From: Bisporella sp. PMI_857
Taxonomy: Eukaryota; Ascomycota; Leotiomycetes; Helotiales; Helotiaceae
NCBI GenBank assembly: GCA_021307315.1
Contig: JAJSPD010000030.1
Coordinates: 186,001-250,000 of the forward strand
DNA length: 64,000 bases
Direction: 5' to 3'
Under the pieces are notes generated by a model. That model worked only from the letters and a program-made list of their open reading frames with translations. It did no database searches and was not told the origin of the DNA. Every line of letters starts with the position of its first letter. Positions within the stretch are counted from its first letter, which is position 1. A program made the position numbers and the translations under genes. Shown one piece after another: positions 48,465-60,465 of this stretch.

Positions 48465-49991
48465 TTAAATCGCCACTTTAGAAATTTTGTATCCGCCCGG
48501 AACCTGAGTCTGAAAGAAGCCGGTTGGGTCGTATTTCTTACTGACTGCCTTCAATTTCGCAACATTGGCAGCACCGTAGCCTTCCAAAATCTTCTGGGTT
48601 TTATATCCATAGTTCATGAATCTATATGGGACACTCACTCCCTGTGTAACCGCTAAAGCATCTACCTTCTGAATCAGATCGAGAACGATGGATAACACTA
48701 ATTCATCATCTGAAGAGTTTGTGTACAATGGGTTAATGAGGCAGACGACAAAGGGTCCATCCGACTCTTTCAACCCAAGAGAGTTTGGACCATGCGCCAA
48801 TGACTGGGCGAGCACTGCCTTGCTCACTGGTTGGAAGACGAAGCTGAACATCAAGCCTTCTACTACTTGGAGTTTTGCAACAGCTTCTTGCCATATAACA
48901 CGAATGTCAAGCATGAACTGGACAGTAGGATGGAAGCTAGTCGTAAAATACCACTGGCGAGATCCGTCTTTATTGAACGCAGCTTGTTCCTGTGCAAATC
49001 CCAATTGCGAATCAAATCGAATGGTGCTGGGAGCGCCTACCAATTTTGGCTCGATTTCCAGAAACGGTTGCAGCGCGGGAGGATTGGCGACCGGTGCGGT
49101 ATAATATATGTTTGAAACACAAGCTTCACCAAGGCCCGAGATATAACTTGTGGCCACGATTATTGACGCATGCACATCGGTAGTTGTGGCGAACTTATTA
49201 AATTCACTGACAAGTGCTGGGTATGCTGCATTGTTGTAGTATGTGAAGCCTCCCCACATTTGACTATCTGTGAAGGTTTTTGTCTGCCACGAAGTCACAA
49301 TACCGAAATTGTTGCTGCCTCCTTTGAGTGCCACGAAGAGGTCTGCATTGACGTTCTTGTTCGCTTGGACAATTTCTCCAGATGCAAGGACAACTTCATA
49401 ATTGACAATGCTATCGCATACAAAGCCTTGGATAGGGGAATAGTATGACAAGCCTCCTGCTCAAGAAGTTAGTTGAAGGATCTACAGCCACTTCGAATTT
49501 TCTATATCAAAAGTCGACTCACCACCTAACGATAACCCACCCACTCCAACCGAAGACACACGACCACCGACCACGGTAAGTCCTTGTGCTGCCAGCGTCT
49601 GGTATACATCGCCCCATCGTGCTCCCGCACCTATGGTTGCTAGTTTAGTTCTAGGGTCCACAACGACCGCATTGACCTTGAGCTTGGAAAGATCAATTGT
49701 GATACCGGCGTCTGCGTTGGCGCTTCCTGCCCAAGTCGTGTGTCCGCCGCTACGTACCGCGAACTCTGAGCAAGTTAACCGCGCATGTTTGATAATTGCG
49801 GCAACTTCCTCGGTGCTTTGCGGCTGAATGAAGCATGCTGGAGAGACTTCGCTTTCAAATTGTGTAAAGTAAGATATCTTATTTGCAGTATAGTCGGCGG
49901 TTCCAGGAACTAGAACTTTTCCAGGAAGTGCAGCGGAAAGACTTGAACACACTGCAGCGGTATCCGCAGTAACTGTTGACTCAGGTGCCAT
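48465..49991 (-). CDS. FAD-linked (berberine-bridge-type) oxidoreductase
   Basis: Oxidase of the PCMH/FAD_binding_4 plus BBE type, common as oxidative-cyclisation or dehydrogenation enzyme in fungal metabolite clusters. Exons 49991-49523 and 49456-48465 give 486 aa with a 66-bp intron. Seen: RSGGHTTWAGSANADAG with the His that binds FAD covalently, GARWGDVYQTLAAQGL, VGVGGLSLGGG formed over the splice, LKGGSNNFGIVT, and a C-terminal BBE-like end (KKYDPTGFFQTQVPGG). The second covalent Cys of classic BBEs is not obvious. An in-frame upstream ATG at 50111 would add 40 residues including a hydrophobic stretch that could be a signal peptide. The gene is intact. Confidence 0.95.
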
Positions 49992-50633
49992 AATGAGAGA
50001 CAGAACGTAGAGGAGGCTGATTAGAAGATGCGTTGTGTGGTGGGAGGGATGTGAAAGGTGAGGACATGTTTGGCGAAAGATGGGACTGCCACGCGAGCGA
50101 AGCAGAATCAACCAACTGTTAGCGTTGAAAAGACAGACACAGGAGACAAGATACAGTGTCCGAGATCACACGAAGTTCGCTAATGCAGGTGCAGATGCAG
50201 GATACTGTGAAGTGAGAAGTTGGCCACCCTGCAACCACTACCAACAAAAACACCAACAGTGATGTTGGGAACTTTGTATCCAGGACTTCCACGTTTTCCG
50301 ATATCAGGATTCACATATAACGCTTGAAAGGTTCTCAACCCCGGAGAATCAATGTATCCAACTCCCACATTCTGGCCTCACTGGAAGTCCCCTCCCGCTA
50401 TCCGGCCGCCTTCTCTATTTCGCGATCTGCTAGTTTGGCGAGGTGAACATTCTCAGCCTCCCGCCCTCCCGCATTTAGCCTAGCCCCCCATGTCTTTCTA
50501 TATGCACCAGCCTTGGATAGTGTAAGCATGATTGTACAAGTACATCGAATCAAACTGGCATCTATTTCAGTTCCTCGCTTCGTTTCCCACTAACGAAATA
50601 TCGCTATTTTCACAATGTATCTCTGAAACAGAG
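49992..50633. other. Intergenic, promoter side of the FAD oxidase gene
   Basis: No gene seen; includes the possible extended start of the oxidase. Confidence 0.45.
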
Positions 50634-53600
50634 ATGATGGAAAGCGTGAAAAAATTCAGGCAACAATATAACGACTCTAGGCGTTTCTCATAGTGTCTCG
50701 ATAAAGTACACCGATTTAATAACGTTCTGAAGCCATATCTTCAAGTTGTGGGCATTCTAGTCCAGTCTAATCCTGAGATAGCCACAATAATTTGGGGCTC
50801 GCTTCGGCTTACTTTAGAGGTAAGTTTAAACTTGTGTGTGAAGATGTGCTTTGGAATCTAAAATCAATATCTACTAGGCAGCATCTAATTACATCACTTT
50901 CTTTGAGAAGCTTGCAAATTGTCTCGAGATAAGTTCCAAAATTCTTCCTATTTATCGAGAAATTTTCATGTTACACGAGGCAGAATCTATCCAGGCATCG
51001 ACAAGATTTAAAACTTCCTCGTGTGATGTCTACAAGGACCTTCTCCAGTTCTTTCAAGTAGTGATGCGGGTGTTTACGAAGAAAGATGGAAGTACGTACT
51101 CAGCTATCTTGACCGTTCTATCTCCTCACCCTGAGTATTTTTAGAACCACAAAGCAAAGGAGTGGTAATAGGCGCTCTTTTCTGGAGACCATTCGATACT
51201 CGATTCCAGGACCTTCTTAGTCGATTTGACGAACACAGAGTTGTGTTTCAAGAAGAGGCCACCCTCTTGAATCATACATACCAATTACGCGTGTGGAAAT
51301 CACTTTCAGCCGAACATACTCTTGCACAGCAAGAACGCGTTGCCGCAGCCACCTCTCGTGATCACTTCCAGAGAATTTTTGAAACCTCCTCAGAATCTTT
51401 ACATCTTATCGTCGAACAACAGAAATGCATGAATAATTTTCCGTCCTGCCTAGTAACGTAGTAGAATTAATATTTGTCTAATTTCTATTCATAGAACGCA
51501 TCCGGGGCCTAGTTCAAAGCTGGCTTAATCCTCCAAATTACGCCTAGCAATATGAAAATTTGAAAAATATGAGAGAGGAGGGCACTGCTAATTGGATATT
51601 TGACATACCAATATTCAAATGCTGGCTGAATAGATGCTTACGCGATAATCAGTCCAATACAATAGGTGACCGCACATTGTGAGTTCAAGGTAAGACCTCG
51701 TTTCTGATGGATTAACACTGGCCAAGCCGTGATGCCAGACACTGTTTTATGAATACAAAGCTAAATACCATAGGAAATCCTGGAGCTGGGAAATCTATTC
51801 TAGCATCGGCCGTTATTGAAAGCCTCATGTACGAAGCTCAAGAAGAGACTATTCAGAAATACAATTTATGCTATTTCTTTTTCCAGGCTGAAGCCACCAG
51901 CTTCATGAAACCCATTGACTCGCTCAAAGCGTTGTCGGCACACATATTTAATCAAAAACGAGACAGTCAGGATATCATTAATATATTCGCTTTTGCGATG
52001 AACAATTCCTCTATAGGTCAATTGACCGCAACTTATGAGGAGCTTGTGAATATGCTGGAGTGCTGGTAAGAGCTATCGGCAACTGCATCACCTTACTAGA
52101 CGCAGTCGATGAATGCAGTGAGAATTCCATGCTGCTTAAGACGCTTGGGGTAGTTCTCGAATCGTGCGACTGCAAGCTAATTCTGTTTAGCCGACCGACA
52201 ATACCTATTTCCATTCTCACAACCAGCGCGTCCAGACTCAAAATTGCAAACTTGAACCAAGACGATATAGGTATATTCTTGGATCGGAAATTGAAGGAAC
52301 TGAGAGACATGAACTATATGGTCCATAGTTCAGATTTGGCAGATCCTTTGAGTCACCTTCTTATTGGCGCTGATGGAATGTTTCTATGGGCCGATTGATA
52401 GTTACATATCTTTATTCCCCGGCCTTAACCCCTTCGTAACGCTCTAAAACTATCTTAGACGTCACATTACCGGAGGGTCTTGAGATAATGTATGATCGGT
52501 TAGTCAGCCTTATCAACAGAAAACATACTGTCGAGAGGGATATAGCTATGAGGGTACTATCTACAATTGAATTCTCAGTACGACCTATCACTACGATGGA
52601 GTTGCGTGAGATATTGAAACTCTGGACAGGCTCTACAGAGGATTACGTCAATTTTGAAGAAACTATGGTTTTTTCTTGTTCTGGTTTGATCGAGGCAGCA
52701 ACCATTGTTGATCAACGCTACAATAAACCAGTGCTGTCTTACTCATACATTTGTCTGCGTGCGAATATTTTCGATCAAGAGATTCCCCAAGTTCAGGCAC
52801 AGGCACTAGCTCTAGCGTCATAGACGGAATTGATGCAAAGAACGCACACCTCAGGTTCCTATGGCTTTGCCTTAGGTACCAAATTTTTCACATACCCTCT
52901 CAACCTTTAGGTGGAAAACTTTGCAAAAATGCAGAGACCCTGGATTTTGGTCAGGCTTTCCATTCGCCTGTTATTCTACGTTACAATGGACAAGACATAT
53001 TGAGTGCCTTTGTGGCGAGGTTCCTAAATATGCTCTATTGACTGAGCAGACATTTCGAGATGAGCGGCTTTTCCGGGACTTTCTAAAACTCCTGGCCGAT
53101 TTTCTATCGCACAAATTTGTCTTGATGGCTTGGATCGAGGCTTCCTATATCTTTGGTGTCATTCCTTCGTTTAGCAACATCGATTACTTTGTTTCTAGGG
53201 TATCGCCAAACGGGTCTAACCATGACAGTGACTGCTACAATCGAGTTGTCAAGGATACAGAAGCCTTTCGCGACTACCTTGGAAAACTCAATTCAGATTG
53301 GAGCCAAAAACTTCTTATTTCGCCAGCTTTAATCTAGGACGAAGTTACTGCCTTCACTCCCAGCCGCTTGCTTGCCACAATATCCTCGACAAAGGTGCAT
53401 AAACTCACAATAGATAAACCACCAACAAAGAAGTCATCTCGTCGACACCTTTGCAAAATATCAAGGCTGAGTCTAGATGGCGCCTGGGTGCTCGTTCTAA
53501 GCATATGGCCTTCAATGTTAGCCGGCCTTGAAATGACAACCTCGAGATTTGATTTCGCTAACACATGCTAGAGAATTCTCGAAAATATCGTCAACAACTA

Positions 53601-54930
53601 GTCTGCTATCAACTAAAATTAAGCCCACATGTTATAGATGGTTTTGTCGCTATGAAATATGGAACGCAGGGGAGCATCCAGAGCGTGTTGTAAATGTTGA
53701 AATTCCTTTGGACGCTACTGAAATTTGGATTCAAATTCAACAATCCCTTTGGGAAAGAACAGAGCTGGACAGAAATAAAGAATGGAAACTGCAATTTCCG
53801 CTTGCAATAGACCCAACCAGACGCATATTTGTTGTTCTACGAACCGCTTTCACATTACGGATTGTGTCAAGTCAACAAGTCAAAGTTAATTCATTTATGA
53901 TTCCAATAGAATTTCATGATGGTTTCTGGAATTACGAGGCTGAGAAGTATAATTCAATTAGTTTAAATGGAGATACAAGGCAACCAACCCTTTGTCTTTA
54001 TTGGCTTACTTTCAGTCAGGATGACAGCTTTTTGTCATTTGCAGCTCGCTACAAGCAAGGACCGCTCGAAATCAATGTTCTCAAGTTGAACAGCGATGGC
54101 GATATAACTATGGAAATAATCCGAAGTACTGTGTTCAATATTGGATCTTACCGTACAATTGCAGAAGGCTTCCAGCTAGTATTCCATCAAACAATTCATG
54201 CCTTGGCAATAACGTTCAACGAACGAGCTTATATATGGGAGTTCGTGAGTTGTAAGTTCGCATGAGTAATGAGGCCAGCCGGAGGCTAAATGAATTTAGC
54301 CGATTCAACACTGCAGCAGTGCTACGCACGATTCCCAAGAATAGACAAGGTTTCCTTCTCCGCCTGTAGAAACTACCTAGTTATAGATGACTCTTTCACA
54401 GATTCTCCTGTCTTACAACGAATCTCTACAAACAATCAAGTGGATGAAGTACATGAGAACAAAATCCCAAAGCCAGATGCAATATCATATCTCACGGGAT
54501 TTAGTCAACAGATATGCTCTACCCTAGCTGATCGCTCGTTAATAAGATCAGAGCTTATTCAATCAGATTCTCTGAACATTAGTGCTAATGTACCTGGAAA
54601 CCGTGCAGGCAGCCTAGGGGCCTGTGTGCAGGTACGCATTGGTAATGGCCAAGGAGAGGTCCAGATTAGGGATCTTACCAAATTGCCGAACTGGGCACAC
54701 ATTGGGCATACCAATGCAGTGGTAAGGCTGCCTAGAACCAAAAAAGATATGATCTAGGTCGTTCTAAATAAAATCGAGGAGACATGGTATAGCACATCGG
54801 ATTCATCAGACCACAACCTTCCTGCAATCATATTCCGAGACCAAAGGGTAGTTGCTCTGCGATCACAAATCCTGAGAAAAAGGCAAAGAGAAGAAGAGGA
54901 TATCCCCCAAAAAAACTTCAGCGTATCTCG
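50634..54930 (+). pseudogene. NLR-like STAND protein with NACHT-type NTPase, heavily disrupted
   Basis: A large fungal STAND protein relic. N-terminal domain pieces (IATIIWGSLRLTLE, FFEKLANCLEISSKI, FWRPFDTRFQDLL) are still linked by two normal introns (about 50825-50878 and 51091-51144). An NTPase region follows with Walker A GNPGAGKSILASA near 51780 and Walker B CITLLDAVDECSE near 52090. Then come helical and beta-rich C-terminal repeat-like parts, with PALI-stop-DEVTAF near 53335. In-frame stops at 50691, 51545, 53335 and 54755 are all TAG, and frames shift near 52060, 52820 and 53570. Such proteins act in heterokaryon incompatibility and innate recognition. This copy cannot make a full protein. 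The right end is approximate. Confidence 0.85.
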
Positions 54931-56195
54931 TATAGTGTTACATAATACACAAGTAAAACTACCTACATTCCTTTCGACTTTGGTATATATATACAGGTTG
55001 CATATAGAAAACCCGCTAACCTAACCTACGACCTAATGAAATTAAGCTTAGGGGTAAATTAAAACTATTTTTATGGTTATAACTACCCTACATATTGAAG
55101 CAGCAGTTCCTAGTTTCAAAACGCAGCAGCACCACGTGAACCTCTAAGCGGTTACATTTTTATTTTACGGCTTCTTTTTATAGCTATCGGCGAAAAAAAC
55201 TTAAATTTAAGTTTAACTTAATACTACTTTAAAAGCCAGTTTTTACAAAGTAATTTGGTAATTAACAAACAGTTCGAGGCCATGATCATAAGTACCAGGG
55301 CACATTATTGCCCCAGGAAAAGTGGGGAGCCCTGAGAAACAGGTCCTCGGGACACTGTGAGTCCAAGGAGGAAGCTTCTGGGAAAGGATTAAGTCTTGGG
55401 ACAGGCAGGCTTTCTGGGATACCATACTATTGTTATAATAATTAATAAGGACACGGCGAAAAGGACCTCAGTTAGGGACTTAAGAATCACGTGATGGGGC
55501 ATGGAAGTTGTAGGAGGAGTCCGGGACTTCAGTGGATGGCTATGCTCCTGCAGATTCAAGAGCATATACGAAGGTAGGCAGATAGGTTTTCTTGGATAAA
55601 AGCATTGTGCCCAAATACCTTGGTTCTCCGAATATAAGTTATTTAGTTAGCTTTCGTAACAACTTCGCTCTTAAGCGACGGCCCTTTATTTTATTACTCC
55701 AATATACAGTATCAACCAACCATAGCTATTAGGCGTTGGAAAGGCGGATGGGAGCCTAGTGGAAGTGGATGCGTCAGCAAGACCGAACCCCTTTTCAGCT
55801 GCTCGGTTAGCCCCTATTTGATTCGTCTAATTTATTTTTTTGTTGCACTTCGATGCCACGAGGATTTGCGGGCGAGACGTGATTTGCACGTGGCCGGATA
55901 TCGAGATTTAGCTTCCAGAGATTGAGGTTAGCGTGCAAAATGCTACTTCACCATTGAAAGCTTAATTCCTTATCGCCGTCTTATCGCCAAGTAGCAGCCT
56001 TGCTTAGTCATGAAACAAGCGGTAAGGTTATGAGCATCATGACGATAAATATTAATCAGTCCTTGTAGCCCTGCGCCCTTTGATGTAAATATGCGGGCAG
56101 CAGGCCCCACCTTTGCAAGATGTGGCGGGGATATATCTTCGTTTCTCCCATGGCGGCTAAGTGAGTCAATCGGCGGATGAAATCTTCAATTGCTC
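54931..56195. other. Intergenic, AT-rich with LTR-like sequence
   Basis: First part (to about 55250) is AT-rich. The stretch from about 55430 to 55720 begins TGTTATAATAATT and contains a CACGTG-like and a TATA-like element, which recalls a Copia-type LTR, but I found no matching target duplication. No gene. Confidence 0.35.
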
Positions 56196-57599
56196 ATGTT
56201 CAGGTTAGGACAAAGAGCTCTAGTAAAAGCCAAGGCGAATGCTTGCTCGCAATTGAGAATACAAACTCGATCCTGGGCAACCTCAACAGTGTTACAAGCA
56301 TCACAATCGTCCACAGAGATGGGGAAACGCAAGGCACAAGATAGCATCAAGCAAAATGACAAGGCGACAGAGCCTTTGACGCCAGTGTCACCTAACGTGC
56401 CACCCAACGAAGATGATGAGAAGAAAAAAAGCCCCAATGCTTGGTCAAGTCCCGGGAAAGTGGCATTTGACTTCCGCAGTACGTCCAATAGAAGTATACA
56501 GAGGTACCACAACTGACGCTGTGTCCTAGGTGATACGATAACTACTCCCAATGCCTCGATGCTTGCCGCTATACAGAATACCACCCTCGGAGACGATGTC
56601 TTCCACGGAGATAACACTACAAATGAGTTTCAGAAATACATGGCAGAGCGCACCACGCATGAAGATGCCCTTTTCGTTCTGTCGGGCACTATGGGAAATC
56701 AACTTGCACTTCGAGCGCATTTGACCCAGATTCCACATGCGGTGCTATGCGATAAGCGCGCACACATCCTCACCTCGGAAGCAGGCGGCGTCGCATCCCT
56801 CTCGCAAGCGATGGTGAATGGAGTTACGCCAAGTAATGGGATATATCTGACATTGGAAGACATTGAGAAGAATGTCGTGCTGGGAGACGAACTCCACGGC
56901 TGTCCTACAAAAGTTGTATCCTTGGAGAATACCCTTGGAGGGACGATTATGCCGCTTTCTGAAGTGAAGAAGATTTCAAAGTTTGCCAAGGAACATGATA
57001 TCAAGCTCCATCTCGATGGCGCTCGGCTCTGGAATGCCGTTGTCGAAGGAGCAGGTAGCCTAGCAGAATATTGCGCCGAGTTCGACAGCGTATCACTCTG
57101 TTTCTCAAAAGGTCTTGGTGCTCCAGTTGGCAGCATACTTGTCGGTAAGAAAGACTTTATTAAGCGTGCCCGATGGATCAGGAAGTCCATTGGCGGCGGC
57201 CTGCGTCAGGTCGGTGTGCTGACCGCGGCTGCGAGAGTGGCTGTCGAGGAGACATTTGGCAAGGATCCCAATGGCCAAGATGGTTTGCTGAAACGCAGTC
57301 ACTTGATTGCAAAAGACCTTGCTGACTTCTGGGTAAATTTGGGCGGTACCCTTAAGCTGCCTACGGAGACAAATATGGTATGGTTGGATTTTGACAAAGA
57401 TGAGATTAACGCCGATGCTTGGTCATCCCGAGGAAAGGAGAAGGGTTTAATCCTCTGGGCTGGCCGGTTAGTTGTGCATTATCAGGTCAATGATGAAGCT
57501 GTAAAGGTATTGAAGGAACTGATGACAGAGGTTCTCGAGAACAAGGGATCAGCGCCGGCCAAGAAACGAAAAGTTGGGGAGAAGGATTACGGAACATAA
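56196..57599 (+). CDS. GLY1: L-threonine aldolase (PLP enzyme)
   Basis: Cleaves threonine and allo-threonine to glycine and acetaldehyde; fold-type I PLP enzyme. Exons 56196-56478 and 56530-57599 with a 51-bp intron give 450 aa. The splice joins FDFRSDT, the usual start of the catalytic domain. Seen: TTLGDDVFHGD, SGTMGNQLA, KLHLDGARLWNA with the PLP-contact Asp, and the Schiff-base Lys in SLCFSKGLGAPVGS. The C-terminus is basic (KKRKV). An in-frame ATG at 56319 (MGKRKAQ) would remove 41 residues; the longer form has an Arg/Lys/Ala-rich start that could direct it to mitochondria. Intact, and probably unrelated to the cluster. Confidence 0.95.
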
Positions 57600-58384
57600 A
57601 ATAGAAAGACCATAAAATACAGAAAAATATTTTCGTGTATTTCGTTCTTCAAACAACTACTTATGCCTGATTTGTATGACTATAAATTACAATACGTCAT
57701 CTCAAGAAAAGCCACAAAACTTACTGTGCTTGTATTAAAGCGTCTGCTCCCTAATTAGAGTTGCAAGGTGTTAATTGTATCTAAGAAGTTAAATAAGATG
57801 ATCGGATAACGAGATTGGTTAGGAGGGGAGAGTCTGCATATACAATTCCAGGTCCAAATATCCACTCGTATACTTTTGAGCCAAGCTTTCACCCCAGATG
57901 GGATGAACGAGACCTGATTGTGCTCAAGGTCTGGCGAGGTTACAGCCTAGCCTTCTACACGGGTATTAAGACTGCCGTAGGAACACGGGAATTGAAGATG
58001 CCGCACTGCCAGGCCTATGGCGCTTTGACTATTTTGCAGCATGGGGAACTGCCTTATTCGGCTGCGGACCAGTCCACGATGGTCGAGATACATACAGGTC
58101 GGGGATTGATATCTTTGAGGGCTATAACCCCTCGCACGTCCGGCCATACGTCACATATAGGCAATTAACGGGAGAAGACTTTATTTAATTTTTTGTTACC
58201 TCGGGATGGTCGAGAGTCCGCACGTATTTTGTTCCGCACGGAGGATGCGGGGGTGGAGACTTGGTACATGGTGAAGGACTACAGTATATTATACGCCACG
58301 AAATTCGAATATTGCGTCCTGATTATTTTTATATTGAAATGTTCCTTCTGACTGATCTAAGGAAATAATAAAACATCAAGAACT
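57600..58384. other. Intergenic
   Basis: 3' side of threonine aldolase and promoter side of the P450. A 117-codon frame at 57815-58168 has no recognisable features and was not called. Confidence 0.45.
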
Positions 58385-60183
58385 ATGGTCCTACTCGTCC
58401 CTGAAGCGAGTTCATTATCACTTGTGGTAGTTGGTGTGGTTACTGGTTTAGTCGCCTTAAGAAGAGTTATCAGAGCAGTTTCAGGTACGTATTGTGGCTG
58501 ACCCGTAGAAAATAAAGAGAATAGGAAGAAAGGAAAAGGGAACAAACGAAATAGAAGAGGCAAAGGATAGGAAAAAGGGGGAGAAGAAGAACGGCATTAA
58601 GCTAACCTTCTCAGCATGGAACTTTTCTCGCCAGAATGGCTGCTCCTCCCCACCTATACGAACAAACTGGTCCTTCGGAATGTTCAATTTGCTGGAGATG
58701 GTAGCAGCGGCGCGTGAGAATCGCTTTCTGGAGCTCATTCGAGGCTGGCACCTTCAGTACGGCAAGACATACCAGACTACTATAGGCGGGCGGACCGTGA
58801 TCATGACCATCGAACCAAAGAATGTCCAGGCCGTGCTGGCCGTGAAGTTCGCCGACTTTGATTTAGGGCACTACCGGAATAAGGCCGTCTCTCCTCTCCT
58901 CGGCCGGGGCATTTTTGCCACTGATGGGAGCGCCTGGGAGCATTCTCGGGCACTTGTCAGGCCGAACTTTGTGAGGAACCAAATAGCAGATATGGAGATC
59001 TACGAGAGCCATGTGGCGAAGCTCATACAGCACCTACCTCGCGATGGATCGATTGTGGATATGCAGGAGCTGTTTTTCCGCATGGTAGGTTAGCCTATGG
59101 GCTACCGAGCCTAGGTCATATAAGAACCATGAAGCTAATGCCTACCTGCAGACTCTCGACTCCGCGACAGAGTTCCTCTTCGGCGAGTCCGTCAACTCGC
59201 TGAATGACACCCATACATCGTCGTCCAATTTTGCGGAGAATTTCAATATCTCCCAGGATGGGTTGGCTCTCCGTGCCAGAATGGGCCCGTTGGCACTATT
59301 TCATTTCGGTCGTCGCTTCTCAACGGCAACTGCTGAGGCACGCCGTTATGTTGGTCAGTTTGTTGAAAAGGCCGTCCAATTCCGCAAGTCGATTGATAGC
59401 AAAACATTAAGCGACAAGGAACATCAATACGTCTTTTTGCATGAGCTATCCAAGCGTACTCTTGATCATACGGAGCTCACCGATCAGCTGCTCAACATCT
59501 TGCTTGCCGGAAGAGATACGACCGCAAGTCTACTCAGCATCACATTCTTCCAGCTTGCACGACACCCTAACATATGGAATAAGCTACGTCAAGAGGTGCT
59601 AAACTTAGATGGCCGGAAGCCATCTTTCGAAGATCTCAAGTCTATGAAGTATCTATCGTGGGTCCTCAATGAGAGTAAGTTATAACTGAGCCATACATAA
59701 AATACTCCCAGAATAAATTCAAATGAACTAATCACATACCTAGCCCTACGTCTCTACCCTGTCGTTCCCTTCAATGTGCGCATGGCTAATAAGGATACAT
59801 GCCTGCCTTTAGGCGGCGGAGCTGACGGGAAAGCTCCTATATTTGTACCCAAGGGACAAGAAGTTATGTACAGCGTGTATAGCATGCACCGTGGGCCAGA
59901 AATCTACGGGCCGGATGCAACAGAGTACCGCCCTGAGCGATGGGAAGCACTCAAGCCCGGCTGGGCCTATATTCCGTTTAATGGTGGCCCTCGAATCTGT
60001 ATTGGACAACAGTTTGCTCTCACCGAGGCAGGCTATGCTATCGTGCGCATTATGCAGCAATTCAAGGAGATTGAAAGTCGAGATGCGGAGCCATTTCAGG
60101 AGTTGCTGACCTTGACCATGGCTAGCAAAAATGGAGCAAAGGTCGCACTAACTCCCACCTTGAGGGAAGAGAAGCCACTATGA
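58385..60183 (+). CDS. CYP52-type cytochrome P450 (fatty-acid/alkane hydroxylase-like)
   Basis: P450 of the class that hydroxylates terminal carbons of fatty acids and alkanes. Exons 58385-58484, 58615-59084, 59152-59674 and 59744-60183 give 510 aa; introns are 130, 67 and 69 bp. Seen: an N-terminal membrane anchor (residues about 8-30), the I-helix AGRDTTASLL, ExxR in NETLRLYPVVPFN made by the last splice, and the heme motif FNGGPRICIGQQFALTE with its Cys. These are typical of the CYP52 clan. The first intron is longer than the others and purine-rich. It is convergent with an AlcR-like regulator 282 bp away; intact. Confidence 0.95.
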
Positions 60184-60465
60184 ACACGTGGAACAGACTG
60201 GTGAAGTTGGGTTCTGGAAATAACATCGATGAGGTATGCAGCGAGTTATGTAAGATTTATCTAAAGCTACTCTGATGGCATTTGAAATATCTTTGGTTTT
60301 TAGGGCAAAAAGAGAAAATAGGCACATTGGGAAGTGACTTTCTTTAAGTCATGCAAGCTATTTGGTGGTGTTATACAGAATCACTGTCTATGGTAGATTG
60401 AGTACAATTTAACCTTTAAAGCCACAATGCTGCCTACTCTGTTGAGTTCTACCACTTGCGCTCCC

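Noticed and set aside
57815..58168. 117-aa plus-strand frame
   Set aside because: No features, weak composition, lies in a normal intergenic region.
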